In this document: positions 1 through 6,795 of the stretch, in pieces
How the letters are laid out: each line of letters starts with the position of its first letter
How positions within the stretch are numbered: the first letter of the stretch is position 1
From: Bacillota bacterium
GTDB lineage: Bacteria > Bacillota > Clostridia > Christensenellales > Aristaeellaceae
Assembly: GCA_023411395.1 (NCBI GenBank)
Contig: JAEYOV010000002.1
Location: 1 to 64,000 of the forward strand
DNA: 64,000 nucleotides
Direction of reading: 5' to 3'
The notes under the pieces: generated by a model
The model's input: the letters and a program-made list of their open reading frames with translations, nothing else
Told to the model about the DNA's origin: nothing
Databases searched by the model: none
Made by a program: the position numbers and the translations under genes

Positions 1-46
1 GCAACAGGGTGATCTGCCCGCGTTCCTGCCCCTTGATGTAGTCCAT
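1..46 (-). CDS. Transposase N-terminus, IS1182-like (partial)
   Basis: Only the first 15 codons lie in the window; the gene continues beyond base 1. The peptide MDYIKGQERGQITLL resembles from memory the start of IS1182-family DDE transposases, which usually open with a similar M-x-Y-I-x-G segment. A purine-rich ribosome binding site (ggggaaga) sits just upstream of the ATG at 46. The neighbouring hairpin at 133-178 could belong to the element's flank, but no inverted repeat can be confirmed from one end. With so few residues the family call is tentative. Confidence 0.45.
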   Translation of the reverse strand, partial: MDYIKGQERGQITLL

Positions 47-132
47 TCTCTTCCCCGCCTGTTGTTTATTATCCTTATTATACCATAATCTCTTCCTTCT
101 TGCTTGACTTTTCGGACAGTCTGGCCAGGGAA

Positions 133-178
133 TAGCCGTTGAACGACTAGCTTGCTAGTCCTTCAGCGGCTATTTTTG
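133..178 (+). terminator. Rho-independent terminator-like hairpin
   Basis: A long, nearly perfect inverted repeat (17-base arms, AGCCGTTGAACGACTAG against CTAGTCCTTCAGCGGCT) with a 4-base loop is followed by TTTTT. It lies between the partial transposase and the diguanylate cyclase gene. It reads as a terminator for plus-strand transcription entering from outside the window, or as part of the insertion-sequence flank. The rest of 179-313 shows no gene. Confidence 0.6.
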
Positions 179-313
179 TCTTCGGCCGGAATGCCGCATA
201 ACGCATCCTGTGCCGAAGCCGGATCATGTTGCCGCCATACATGGAATGCATAAAGCCAGCGCATCACGCCGGAAAAACAGTACATCCGGCCGCAAGACTC
301 CTGGTGGAAATTC

Positions 314-342
314 TTGCATTTTGTATAATTATATGATATTAT
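314..342 (+). promoter_or_regulatory. Promoter for the GGDEF gene
   Basis: TTGCAT and TATTAT are separated by 17 bases, in an A+T-rich stretch inside otherwise G+C-rich DNA, about 55 bases before the start codon at 397. This fits the housekeeping sigma factor consensus. Confidence 0.5.
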
Positions 343-396
343 AGCAATTAATTAATAGCGATTGCGTTGTAATTGAATAGACGAGGGGGAGCGCAT

Positions 397-2706
397 ATGG
401 CGCGTGATGGGATGAATGGCAAAAAGACCATTTGCGTGTTGCTTGGTGACGTCAGCAATGACTTCATCTGTGAGCTGATGCACGGCATGTACAATAGCGC
501 CATGCGCCAGCAGGTGCATCTCATCTTCCTGCTGGGGGTTCAAAAGCATGCGGCGCCCATGGAGGCGGGCATGGACCAGCAGTGCGCATTCCATTATAAC
601 AGCATATACGACTATACGCCCCTTGTGGGGGCGGACGCGCTCATTGTCGCCTGCGGCTCCCTGACCGGCTTCACGGGCGCGGATGGCCGGAAACTGTTTC
701 TGGACCGTTTCCGGGACATTCCCTATGTGCTTTTGCAGGAGACCATCGGCGGCGAACTGCAGGGCAGATCCTACATTGCCGTAGACAACTACAACAGCTT
801 CAGTCAGAATGTGGAGCACTTGATACAGGTGCATGGCTACAGGAAGATCGCCTTGCTCTCCGGCCCGGAAGGGAATCCGGAGGCCAGGGAACGGATGCGC
901 GCCTACAAGGATACCATGGAAAAGCACGGCCTTCCCGTAACCGGCAAAATGATTGCCTTCGGCGACTTTTCCGAATTCATGGATGCTCAGGTGGCCAGGC
1001 TCCTTGACGACAATCCCGGCCTGGAAGCCATTGTGTTTGCCAATGATGAAATGGCGAAGGCCGGGTACCGTGAATGCCGGAAGCGCGGCATGGCCGTCGG
1101 CAGCGATCTGGCCGTTACAGGGTTTGACAATTTTACATCCGCCCGTTCCATGGAGCCTTCGCTCACCACCGTTTCACAGGATGCGTACAAAATGGGGGAA
1201 CTGGCTGTTTTGCAGGCATCCCATCTGGCTCAGGGGCGGCCCGTTAACCCTGTGGAGCTTACAACACAGTTCCATGTGCGAAGCTCCTGCGGCTGCGCGC
1301 CGGGCGGAAGATGTCCGTTGCCGGACAAGCGAACGGTGTCTCAGGAAGACTGTATTGACGATATCATCTTAAGCATCATGCAGGATGTTCCCAACCGCTA
1401 TACGGAGAACGAGGCGGAGCGGTACGGCGCGCTGCTTCACAAATGCCTCAGGCATTTTTATGATCTGGCCGTAGATGTGCGGCAGCGGGAAGTGGACAAG
1501 GCGGCGCTTTTCAACTGGATGCATGAAGAACTAATGCAGCATGATATTTCCATGTTTACCCTTGCGGATCATTTGGGCGACTTTTTGCAGCAGATGTTCT
1601 GCTTTAAGCAAAACCTGCAGATCATCAAAAAAATTTCCATGATCGTAACCCTGGCGCAGCAGTACCTGTACACTAGCGATTTGCATCACCTTGGGGAACG
1701 GTTTGAAGATTTCCGCATGCAGTCGTGGTTCGTACCGGAATTCATCCGCGACCTTGTGGACCGTGACGATGAGGACGAAAGCGTATTTGCAAGCATAGTG
1801 GAACGGTTGCGCATCCTCAACATGAACAATGTATTTCTGTTCCTGCTGGAAGAGCCCCAAATTTGCCGCAGGAACCTTTCCGCTTGGTCGGCGCCTCAGA
1901 AGATGTGCCTGGCCGCCTGCCACAGCGGTGATGAAACCAGTGCTTATCCGCGTTCCAAAATGCCGGTGGTCACTAAGGATCAAATCGGCAGCATGCTGCC
2001 GATCTTCGGGAATGCCAATCACCTGATGGCCTTCAGCATCTTTTCCGGCGAGGTGCATTACGGCATCCTGCTGTGCGATGCGGATATGGGCAAGATGCCG
2101 TTCCTGCACGTAATCGGTTTGCAGTTGGGCATGCTGATGAACTTCCTTGATCTAAAGCGCAAGGAAAAGATCATCACAGGCGAGCTGGAGGATATGCGCG
2201 AAAAGAACGAGATCCTGAACTTTCTCTCGGAGTACGACCAGCTCTGCGGTCTGCTCAACCGCCGCGGCTTCATTCAGCGGGCCATACGCCGCAACCGGGA
2301 AAATGTCGGCAAAACGGCCTATTGCGTGTTCATGGACCTGGATCACCTCAAGGAGATCAACGATACGTTCGGCCACTCGGAGGGGGACGAGGCGCTGCAT
2401 GCCGTGAGCGGTATCCTCAGGGATATTACCGGCGATATGGACCTGATCGCCAGGATCGGCGGCGATGAATTCGTGGGCATGTTCATTACGGATGCGCCGA
2501 ATTTCGGGTCTTTGTTCAAGGCGAAATTCAAAGCATCCTGCGATGATTACAACCGCCGCTCCGGCAAGCCCTACTATGTGGAGGCCTCCGCCGGCGTGGC
2601 GAAATTCAGGTGCAGCTCGGGTCTTGAGGTCAGTGCCATCATCGGGGAGGCGGACAAATACCTTTACGAAGCGAAACAGCGCAGAAAAAAGACGGTGCGG
2701 AAATAA
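397..2706 (+). CDS. Diguanylate cyclase with LacI-type sensor domain
   Basis: A 769-residue protein predicted to make cyclic di-GMP. Residues about 10-300 read as a LacI/GalR periplasmic-binding-like domain (ANDEMAKAGYRECRKRG, then AVTGFDN) but without the DNA-binding helix-turn-helix. No signal peptide or membrane segment is visible, so sensing should be cytoplasmic. A middle region (300-600) has no family I recognise. The GGDEF domain fills the C-terminus, with an intact GGDEF at residues 688-692. The usual inhibitory RxxD motif just before it reads GDMD, so the arginine is missing. The start at 397 is chosen for its GAGGGGGA ribosome binding site; an in-frame TTG at 373 lacks one. Monocistronic and convergent with the flavin reductase gene. 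The ligand is unknown; a sugar or small metabolite is an inference from the fold. Confidence 0.85.
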   Translation: MARDGMNGKKTICVLLGDVSNDFICELMHGMYNSAMRQQVHLIFLLGVQKHAAPMEAGMDQQCAFHYNSIYDYTPLVGADALIVACGSLTGFTGADGRKLFLDRFRDIPYVLLQETIGGELQGRSYIAVDNYNSFSQNVEHLIQVHGYRKIALLSGPEGNPEARERMRAYKDTMEKHGLPVTGKMIAFGDFSEFMDAQVARLLDDNPGLEAIVFANDEMAKAGYRECRKRGMAVGSDLAVTGFDNFTSARSMEPSLTTVSQDAYKMGELAVLQASHLAQGRPVNPVELTTQFHVRSSCGCAPGGRCPLPDKRTVSQEDCIDDIILSIMQDVPNRYTENEAERYGALLHKCLRHFYDLAVDVRQREVDKAALFNWMHEELMQHDISMFTLADHLGDFLQQMFCFKQNLQIIKKISMIVTLAQQYLYTSDLHHLGERFEDFRMQSWFVPEFIRDLVDRDDEDESVFASIVERLRILNMNNVFLFLLEEPQICRRNLSAWSAPQKMCLAACHSGDETSAYPRSKMPVVTKDQIGSMLPIFGNANHLMAFSIFSGEVHYGILLCDADMGKMPFLHVIGLQLGMLMNFLDLKRKEKIITGELEDMREKNEILNFLSEYDQLCGLLNRRGFIQRAIRRNRENVGKTAYCVFMDLDHLKEINDTFGHSEGDEALHAVSGILRDITGDMDLIARIGGDEFVGMFITDAPNFGSLFKAKFKASCDDYNRRSGKPYYVEASAGVAKFRCSSGLEVSAIIGEADKYLYEAKQRRKKTVRK

Positions 2707-2725
2707 AGATGCCGCAGTCAAGGCA

Positions 2726-2765
2726 AAGCCGCAGATATTCCCGGAAGCGGGGAAATCAGCGGCTT
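2726..2765. terminator. Nested hairpin between convergent genes
   Basis: AAGCCGC and GCGGCTT enclose a second pair, TTCCC and GGGAA, giving a two-part stem between two convergent genes. No T-run follows on either strand, so its role as terminator is inferred from position. Confidence 0.35.
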
Positions 2766-2813
2766 CGTATGCCATGCAAAGATCAATCAAAACCGAACAG
2801 GCAAGATATGGCG

Positions 2814-3380
2814 CTATTCCGTCTTCCAGCCGCCCCAGGCGCCCAGCCTTTCCCCGGTGACAGAGAAATAAGTTTGGTGGGTGGTGTATACGGGGTCCAC
2901 ATGCAGCATACGCTGCAAAATGTCCTGCTCCTCGTTATGGAGCGTTTCATCCGCCAGCACGTTGCGTATCCCGCAGATCAGCACAATGCTTCCGCTTAAG
3001 GGGATGGTCTTCTTCACTTCCAGCTCATAACTGATCGGGCTGTCCTTGAGGATGGGCACATCAAGCACGGCCCCCTTTGTTGCTTCAAAGGTCCGGGATG
3101 ATTTGCGGGGATCAGTCCCCGGTATGCTGCCCGCAAAGTCGGCCAGCGGCAGCAGCGGCCGCGTGACCAGGTTGGCAGAAAAAACGCCCGCGGCCTGTAT
3201 GCGGTCCAGCGTCAGCTTTTCGCCGCCGATGCAGGCCATCACGCAAAGCCCGTCGTCCCAGCAATAGCTGAACCAGCAGAACAGGCCAAAGTTGGGTGCG
3301 CCATCCTCCTTGTACGTTCCATACAGAAACAGCGTCTGGGGGCAAAAGCTGTTGGAAACCGGTACGGAAATTTTGTTCAT
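2814..3380 (-). CDS. Flavin reductase family protein
   Basis: A 188-residue protein of the FMN-binding split-barrel flavin reductase family, the usual length for its single domain. The N-terminal stretch (SFCPQTLFLYGTYKEDG, then NFGLFCWFSYCWDD) and the following GEKLTLDRI segment are typical of this group, in which FMN is bound and reduced or used for electron transfer. No signal peptide, so cytoplasmic. A promoter lies immediately upstream on the minus strand (3417-3445) and an AAAGGAGAG ribosome binding site precedes the ATG. Single gene, convergent with the diguanylate cyclase. The physiological partner is not shown by the context. Confidence 0.8.
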   Translation of the reverse strand: MNKISVPVSNSFCPQTLFLYGTYKEDGAPNFGLFCWFSYCWDDGLCVMACIGGEKLTLDRIQAAGVFSANLVTRPLLPLADFAGSIPGTDPRKSSRTFEATKGAVLDVPILKDSPISYELEVKKTIPLSGSIVLICGIRNVLADETLHNEEQDILQRMLHVDPVYTTHQTYFSVTGERLGAWGGWKTE

Positions 3381-3416
3381 GCCGCATCTCTCCTTTTGTT
3401 CATCCTTGCCGATGCC

Positions 3417-3445
3417 ATGGTACTATATGGAAATGGGCCTGTCAA
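3417..3445 (-). promoter_or_regulatory. Promoter for the flavin reductase gene
   Basis: On the minus strand TTGACA (3445-3440) is followed after 17 bases by TACCAT (3422-3417), about 37 bases before the start codon. The -35 box is a perfect consensus. Confidence 0.55.
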
Positions 3446-3485
3446 TGCGTTTTGCGTCCTGATAATGTGTGCATTTGCGCAGGAC

Positions 3486-3514
3486 TTGATTTTTTATGCC
3501 CGGGCCTGTAAAGT
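3486..3514 (+). promoter_or_regulatory. Promoter for the acetyltransferase gene
   Basis: TTGATT, 17 bases, TAAAGT, ending 45 bases before the ATG at 3559. Reasonable match to a housekeeping promoter, on the strand opposite the flavin reductase promoter. Confidence 0.45.
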
Positions 3515-3558
3515 TGATGTGTGAAAACGGTTGGAGATATCATAAGGGAGGGCGCTTT

Positions 3559-4035
3559 ATGTTTGACATATGTCCGATCACCATGGGGGACAGGCCGCTT
3601 GTCAACCGCTTCCTGACAGAACAATGGGGCGCGGCGGAAATGATCCTGCGCGGCGAGCGGGTGGATCTTTCGTATGCTCCCGGCTATATCGCCTGGGAGG
3701 AGGGGGATTTGGCCGGCCTTGTCACCCTCCGCATCATGGATGGGGAATGCGAGATTTTGTCCCTGGACAGCCTTCGCGAGAACAGGGGCGTGGGTACGGC
3801 GCTGGTTCAGAAGGTGATGGAGGCAGCCAGGGCGGCTGGCTGCCGTAAGGTAAAGCTGATCACCACCAACGACAACATACGCGCGCTGCGGTTTTACCAA
3901 AAGCGCGGGTTCGATATGGCCCGCATCAACCGCAACGCCATGGATGTATCCCGAAAGCTCAAGCCCGTCATCCCTTTGACCGGCATGGAGGGGATACCCC
4001 TCAAACATGAGATTGAGTTTGAGATGGACCTGTAA
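3559..4035 (+). CDS. GNAT family N-acetyltransferase
   Basis: A 158-residue cytoplasmic acetyl-CoA-dependent acetyltransferase. The acetyl-CoA-binding motif A region is visible as ENRGVGTALVQKVMEAA around residues 74-90, followed by the motif B segment with NIRALRFYQKRGF, both hallmarks of the GNAT fold. The start at 3559 is favoured over upstream in-frame codons because GGGAGGG lies 7 bases before it. The substrate cannot be told from sequence; small GNAT proteins of this layout acetylate varied amines. The next gene follows after 56 bases on the same strand, so co-transcription is possible. Confidence 0.85.
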   Translation: MFDICPITMGDRPLVNRFLTEQWGAAEMILRGERVDLSYAPGYIAWEEGDLAGLVTLRIMDGECEILSLDSLRENRGVGTALVQKVMEAARAAGCRKVKLITTNDNIRALRFYQKRGFDMARINRNAMDVSRKLKPVIPLTGMEGIPLKHEIEFEMDL

Positions 4036-4091
4036 TTTCAAGCTGCAGAATTACGCGTAAAAAACCGGGAGCGGCGCGGCGGGGGGGAAGC

Positions 4092-4634
4092 ATGCAGAAC
4101 CTGTACCATTATTACGAGGCGGAAACGGGGCCGTTTTTGAACCTGTCCGAACTGCCCCTTCCCAAGGCCAAGGATATTCTTTCAAGGATCAGGGCGGAGG
4201 GCAAATCCTTTGTGGCGCAGCGCCAGGACACCTATATGGAACGCCGGCTGGAGCTGGAAGCGCTGGCCAGGCGCCTTTTTATGGAGAAGGGCGGGAAGCC
4301 GGTGGATGATGTGCCCCAGTACATGGTGGTGGGGCCGTGCCCCTGGCTGGCCTCCTGGTACGTCCATTCTGCCTGCGTGGCCATACCCTGGGACGCTTTT
4401 GATCCGGCAACGCTGTCCTTCTCCTACGGCGACCTGTTTCCCACCTTCAGCCCCCGGGTGAACGACGGCAGGGAATACCGCCGCCAAATTTATACGGCTT
4501 TTGAAATACAAGGCCTGATCGCCCGCTACGGCCTTCCCCAGGATTGGAACCCCGACGGCGCGTTCGGGCCGGAGCGGTACATCGAGGTGCAGGTATGGGA
4601 TAAGCGCCCGCTTTTGAAATACCTCGCCCGGTGA
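4092..4634 (+). CDS. Conserved-looking hypothetical protein
   Basis: A 180-residue soluble protein I do not recognise. It has no signal peptide or membrane segment, good codon usage for this genome, and a GGCGGGGGGGAAG ribosome binding site. Aromatic-rich C-terminal half (PWLASWYVHSACVAIPWDAF, then a tyrosine and proline-rich stretch) suggests a folded single domain. It may be co-transcribed with the acetyltransferase 56 bases upstream. A hairpin plus T-run at 4765-4799 lies 130 bases downstream and may end its transcript. No function is proposed. Confidence 0.65.
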   Translation: MQNLYHYYEAETGPFLNLSELPLPKAKDILSRIRAEGKSFVAQRQDTYMERRLELEALARRLFMEKGGKPVDDVPQYMVVGPCPWLASWYVHSACVAIPWDAFDPATLSFSYGDLFPTFSPRVNDGREYRRQIYTAFEIQGLIARYGLPQDWNPDGAFGPERYIEVQVWDKRPLLKYLAR

Positions 4635-4727
4635 AGTAAGCCTGCCCTTGATGATAGCAAATATTGTGTTTCGAAGATGCGAAATCCTTCTCTTTGAATA
4701 AAAAGATATAAATTGCACGCTTACCGC

Positions 4728-4764
4728 GGAAACCCCGGAAGGAAGCAAAGTGCCGCTGGTATAA
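4728..4764 (+). ncRNA. Possible structured RNA before a terminator
   Basis: GCTTA-CC-GCGG pairs with CCGC-T-GG-TATAAGC across a loop containing CCCCGGAAGGAAGC. The rho-independent terminator at 4765-4799 follows at once. This layout is that of a transcript 3' end, a small RNA or an attenuator. No known riboswitch consensus matches by eye. It sits between the unknown gene ending at 4634 and the ferredoxin gene starting at 4951. Confidence 0.3.
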
Positions 4765-4799
4765 GCACCCTGCGCATTGATTGCGGCAGGGGCTTTTTT
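4765..4799 (+). terminator. Rho-independent terminator
   Basis: The pair GC-A-CCCTGC and GCAGGG-GC forms a G+C-rich stem, followed directly by TTTTTT. It would end transcription coming from the genes at 3559-4634. Confidence 0.75.
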
Positions 4800-4867
4800 C
4801 ATCTTCCTCCTTATGTTCATTTGGGCCTTTGATCATTGAAATACTCCGGCGCGGGAGGACGCCTGCA

Positions 4868-4909
4868 GTGACCGTGTCACAAACCTGGGCGCGGATTCTG
4901 TGGTAAAGT
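4868..4909 (+). promoter_or_regulatory. Crp/Fnr-type palindrome and weak promoter
   Basis: GTGAC-CGT-GTCAC (4868-4880) is a perfect 5-base inverted repeat. TAAAGT at 4904-4909 can serve as a -10 box, but the -35 position (AAACCT) is poor. A start site near 4916 would put the palindrome centre at about -42, the class II activator position. The adjacent gene at 5925-6602 encodes a Crp/Fnr regulator, the natural candidate to bind it. The link is inferred. Confidence 0.4.
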
Positions 4910-4950
4910 CACCCCATGCGTATGCCCAAATCAAAAAAGGAGGGGACCGG

Positions 4951-5166
4951 ATGGCGGATGGCAAGAAACAAAGGATGGTGAAAGCGTCGGTTCAGCAAAA
5001 CGAATGCGTAGCCTGCGGGTGCTGCATGAATGCATGCCCGCGCAAGGCCATAGAGGTGGCGGGCGGCGTATATGCCCGGATTTCAGCCGATAGATGCGTA
5101 GGCTGCGGCAAGTGTGCCTCTGCCTGTCCCGCGTCGGTGATTATGCTCGCGGAGGCAGGCTTATGA
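4951..5166 (+). CDS. 2[4Fe-4S] ferredoxin-type protein
   Basis: A 71-residue bacterial-type ferredoxin. Two cluster-binding motifs are clear: CVACGCCMNACP (residues about 22-33) and CVGCGKCASACP (about 51-62), each CxxCxxCxxxCP, so it should carry two [4Fe-4S] clusters and move electrons in the cytoplasm. The start at 4951 has an AAAGGAGGGG ribosome binding site; the upstream in-frame GTG at 4900 has none. Its stop overlaps the start of the 4Fe-4S membrane protein gene by 4 bases (ATGA), so the two are translationally coupled and probably work as one electron-transfer unit. Confidence 0.85.
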   Translation: MADGKKQRMVKASVQQNECVACGCCMNACPRKAIEVAGGVYARISADRCVGCGKCASACPASVIMLAEAGL

Positions 5167-5801
5167 AAAAAAAGAACCATTGGCGCCAATACCTGTGGGT
5201 GGCGTCAGCCCTTTATCTGATCCTTGGCACACTGAATATTTTGTTTGCCTGGCTGGGGCTCGCCTGTTTTTTTATCCCTCTTTTTATCAGCGCGCTGGGG
5301 GGCGGTAAAGCCTATTGCCACCGGTATTGCGGGCGGGGACAGCTCTTGGAGCTTCTGGGCCAAAAGCTTCGCCTGTCCCGCAGGCGGGATATCCCTGCGT
5401 TTTTGCGCAGCAAATTATTTCGGTACGGCTTTTTGATCTTCTTCCTGATCATGTTCGGCAACATGCTCTTTGCCACCTTTATGGTATTCTCGGGGGCCGG
5501 GAGCTTGAAGGAAGCGGTAACCCTGCTGTGGACGTTCCGGCTTCCCTGGCACTGGGCGCATTCTGTAAAATCCGTACCCCCCTGGGTGGCCCAGTTCGCT
5601 TTTGGGTTTTACGGCGTAATGCTTACCTCCACGCTGCTGGGTATTGTCACCATGCTGCTGTACAAACCGCGTTCCTGGTGCGTCTATTGCCCCATGGGAA
5701 CCATGACGCAACTGATTTGCAAATACAAAAGCAGAAAACGGCCGGCGGAAACAAATGCCTTCCCCTTGAGGGGAAGGTGTCACCCGAAGGGTGACGGATG
5801 A
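5163..5801 (+). CDS. 4Fe-4S-binding integral membrane protein
   Basis: A 212-residue membrane protein resembling the NapH/YccM-type ferredoxin-like membrane proteins. Hydrophobic segments are visible around residues 12-45, 88-110 and 155-180. Conserved cysteines occur as KAYCHRYCGRGQLLE near the first segment and SWCVYCPMGTMTQ after the last, the arrangement expected for quinol-side electron transfer. Coupled by a 4-base overlap to the ferredoxin gene. The last 15 or so codons (from FPLRGRCHPKGDG) are not native-looking: they are translated from the repeat that begins at 5758, so the original C-terminus was probably replaced. Confidence 0.75.
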   Translation: MKKKNHWRQYLWVASALYLILGTLNILFAWLGLACFFIPLFISALGGGKAYCHRYCGRGQLLELLGQKLRLSRRRDIPAFLRSKLFRYGFLIFFLIMFGNMLFATFMVFSGAGSLKEAVTLLWTFRLPWHWAHSVKSVPPWVAQFAFGFYGVMLTSTLLGIVTMLLYKPRSWCVYCPMGTMTQLICKYKSRKRPAETNAFPLRGRCHPKGDG

Positions 5802-5882
5802 GGTGGAAAGATGGCGCGGAGCGCCGGATGAGGTGTTATATCCTTGCCGCCTCATCCGTCGCCTTCGGTGGATGAGGAGCTG
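5758..5882. repeat. Intergenic palindromic repeat element
   Basis: Begins with the inverted repeat CCTTCCCC-TTGA-GGGGAAGG, then CACCC-GAA-GGGTG, then GACGGATGAGG (5793-5803) matched by CCTCATCCGTC (5850-5860). Further copies of GGATGAGG occur at 5826 and 5870. From experience this opening (CCTTCCCC..GGGGAAGGTG..GACGGATGAGG) recurs as a dispersed repeat in Clostridia genomes. No coding capacity of its own. It provides the stop codon of the 4Fe-4S membrane protein gene. Confidence 0.6.
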
Positions 5883-5924
5883 TGAAGAAGCGATGATGCC
5901 ATTCTCACGGCAGCCCCATCCTGC

Positions 5925-6602
5925 TTACTCGGTCAAATCCCGCAGCTTTTTTTTGTCCAGCACCGTGATGCCGCCCCTGAGCAAGGATACAATGCCTTCT
6001 TCCGAGAAATATTTGAGCATCCTGGTCACCACCTCCCGGGCGGTGCCCACGTATCTTGCGATTTGTTCATGGGTCAGGCGGATGGTATCCTCCCCGGCCT
6101 TGTTCACCTCATCCAAAAGGAAAATGGCCAGCCGCTTGTCAAAGCTCATGAACAAAACCTGCTGCATGGTCCACATCACATCCGAAAACCGCTCGGTGGC
6201 CAGTTGATACGAGAACTTTTCCACGTATACATTCTGGCGGGAAAGCTCCTGGAAGGCGGAGGCATGTACAAGCAGCACCTCGCTGTCCGCCTCTGCGTCC
6301 ACATGCACGTCAAAGGTGATGGTGCTCAGCACGCAGGAGGCGGACAGCACGCATACGTCGCCTTCCTTCAGCCTGTAGAGCGTGATTTCCCGCCCCTCCT
6401 CCGAGAGCATGTATACCCTTAGCTCTCCGGATTTCACAAGCATCAGCCCTACGCACTCATTCTCCCCGCTGTGGATATTGGTACCCTTCCGGTAGCAAAG
6501 CAGCGAAACGTTGCCCGCCATGTACGCCTTCTGTTCCAAAGTCAAATGCGGCCAGAAGGGGAAATGCCGTTCAAACAGGGATAGGTGCAGCTCGTCATTC
6601 AT
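5925..6602 (-). CDS. Crp/Fnr family transcriptional regulator
   Basis: A 225-residue regulator with an N-terminal cyclic-nucleotide-binding-like beta-barrel (residues about 20-135, including VKSGELRVYMLSEEGREITL and LKEGDVCVLSAS) and a C-terminal winged helix containing EQIARYVGTAREVVTRMLK. There is no N-terminal cysteine cluster of the Fnr type; isolated cysteines occur at CYRKG and CVLSASC. Faces the ferredoxin/4Fe-4S membrane protein operon tail to tail, separated by the repeat. Its likely target is the GTGAC-CGT-GTCAC site before that operon, which is inference. Redox or oxygen control would fit the neighbours. An AAGGAGGGG ribosome binding site precedes the ATG. Confidence 0.85.
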   Translation of the reverse strand: MNDELHLSLFERHFPFWPHLTLEQKAYMAGNVSLLCYRKGTNIHSGENECVGLMLVKSGELRVYMLSEEGREITLYRLKEGDVCVLSASCVLSTITFDVHVDAEADSEVLLVHASAFQELSRQNVYVEKFSYQLATERFSDVMWTMQQVLFMSFDKRLAIFLLDEVNKAGEDTIRLTHEQIARYVGTAREVVTRMLKYFSEEGIVSLLRGGITVLDKKKLRDLTE

Positions 6603-6678
6603 TTGAAAGCCCCTCCTTGGCGGGAAACGGTCTGCCCGCTACATGCCATTATACAACAAAACAAAAAATGCGAAAAGC

Positions 6679-6707
6679 TTGAGCCGGTGAAATGAAAATT
6701 GTATGGC
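6679..6707 (+). promoter_or_regulatory. Possible promoter for the GH31-GH42 operon
   Basis: TTGAGC, 17 bases, TATGGC, about 90 bases before the start at 6796. Both boxes are partial matches. On the other strand a TATAAT (6653-6648) precedes the Crp/Fnr gene without a clear -35. Confidence 0.35.
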
Positions 6708-6795
6708 CGGAAGGGGAAGCGCGCGCCCTCCGCGAATTAATGGATAGCTTTGATTGCGGTTCGCTTTGCCGCACCTATCGATTGGGAGGATGCAT

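Noticed and set aside
4728..4764. Match of CCGGAAGGAAGCA to the apical loop of bacterial SRP RNA
   Set aside because: Thirteen bases agree, but the facing strand of the conserved internal loop (the CAGG side) is absent: the sequence there is GGAAACCCC. The flanking helices also do not extend as in SRP RNA.
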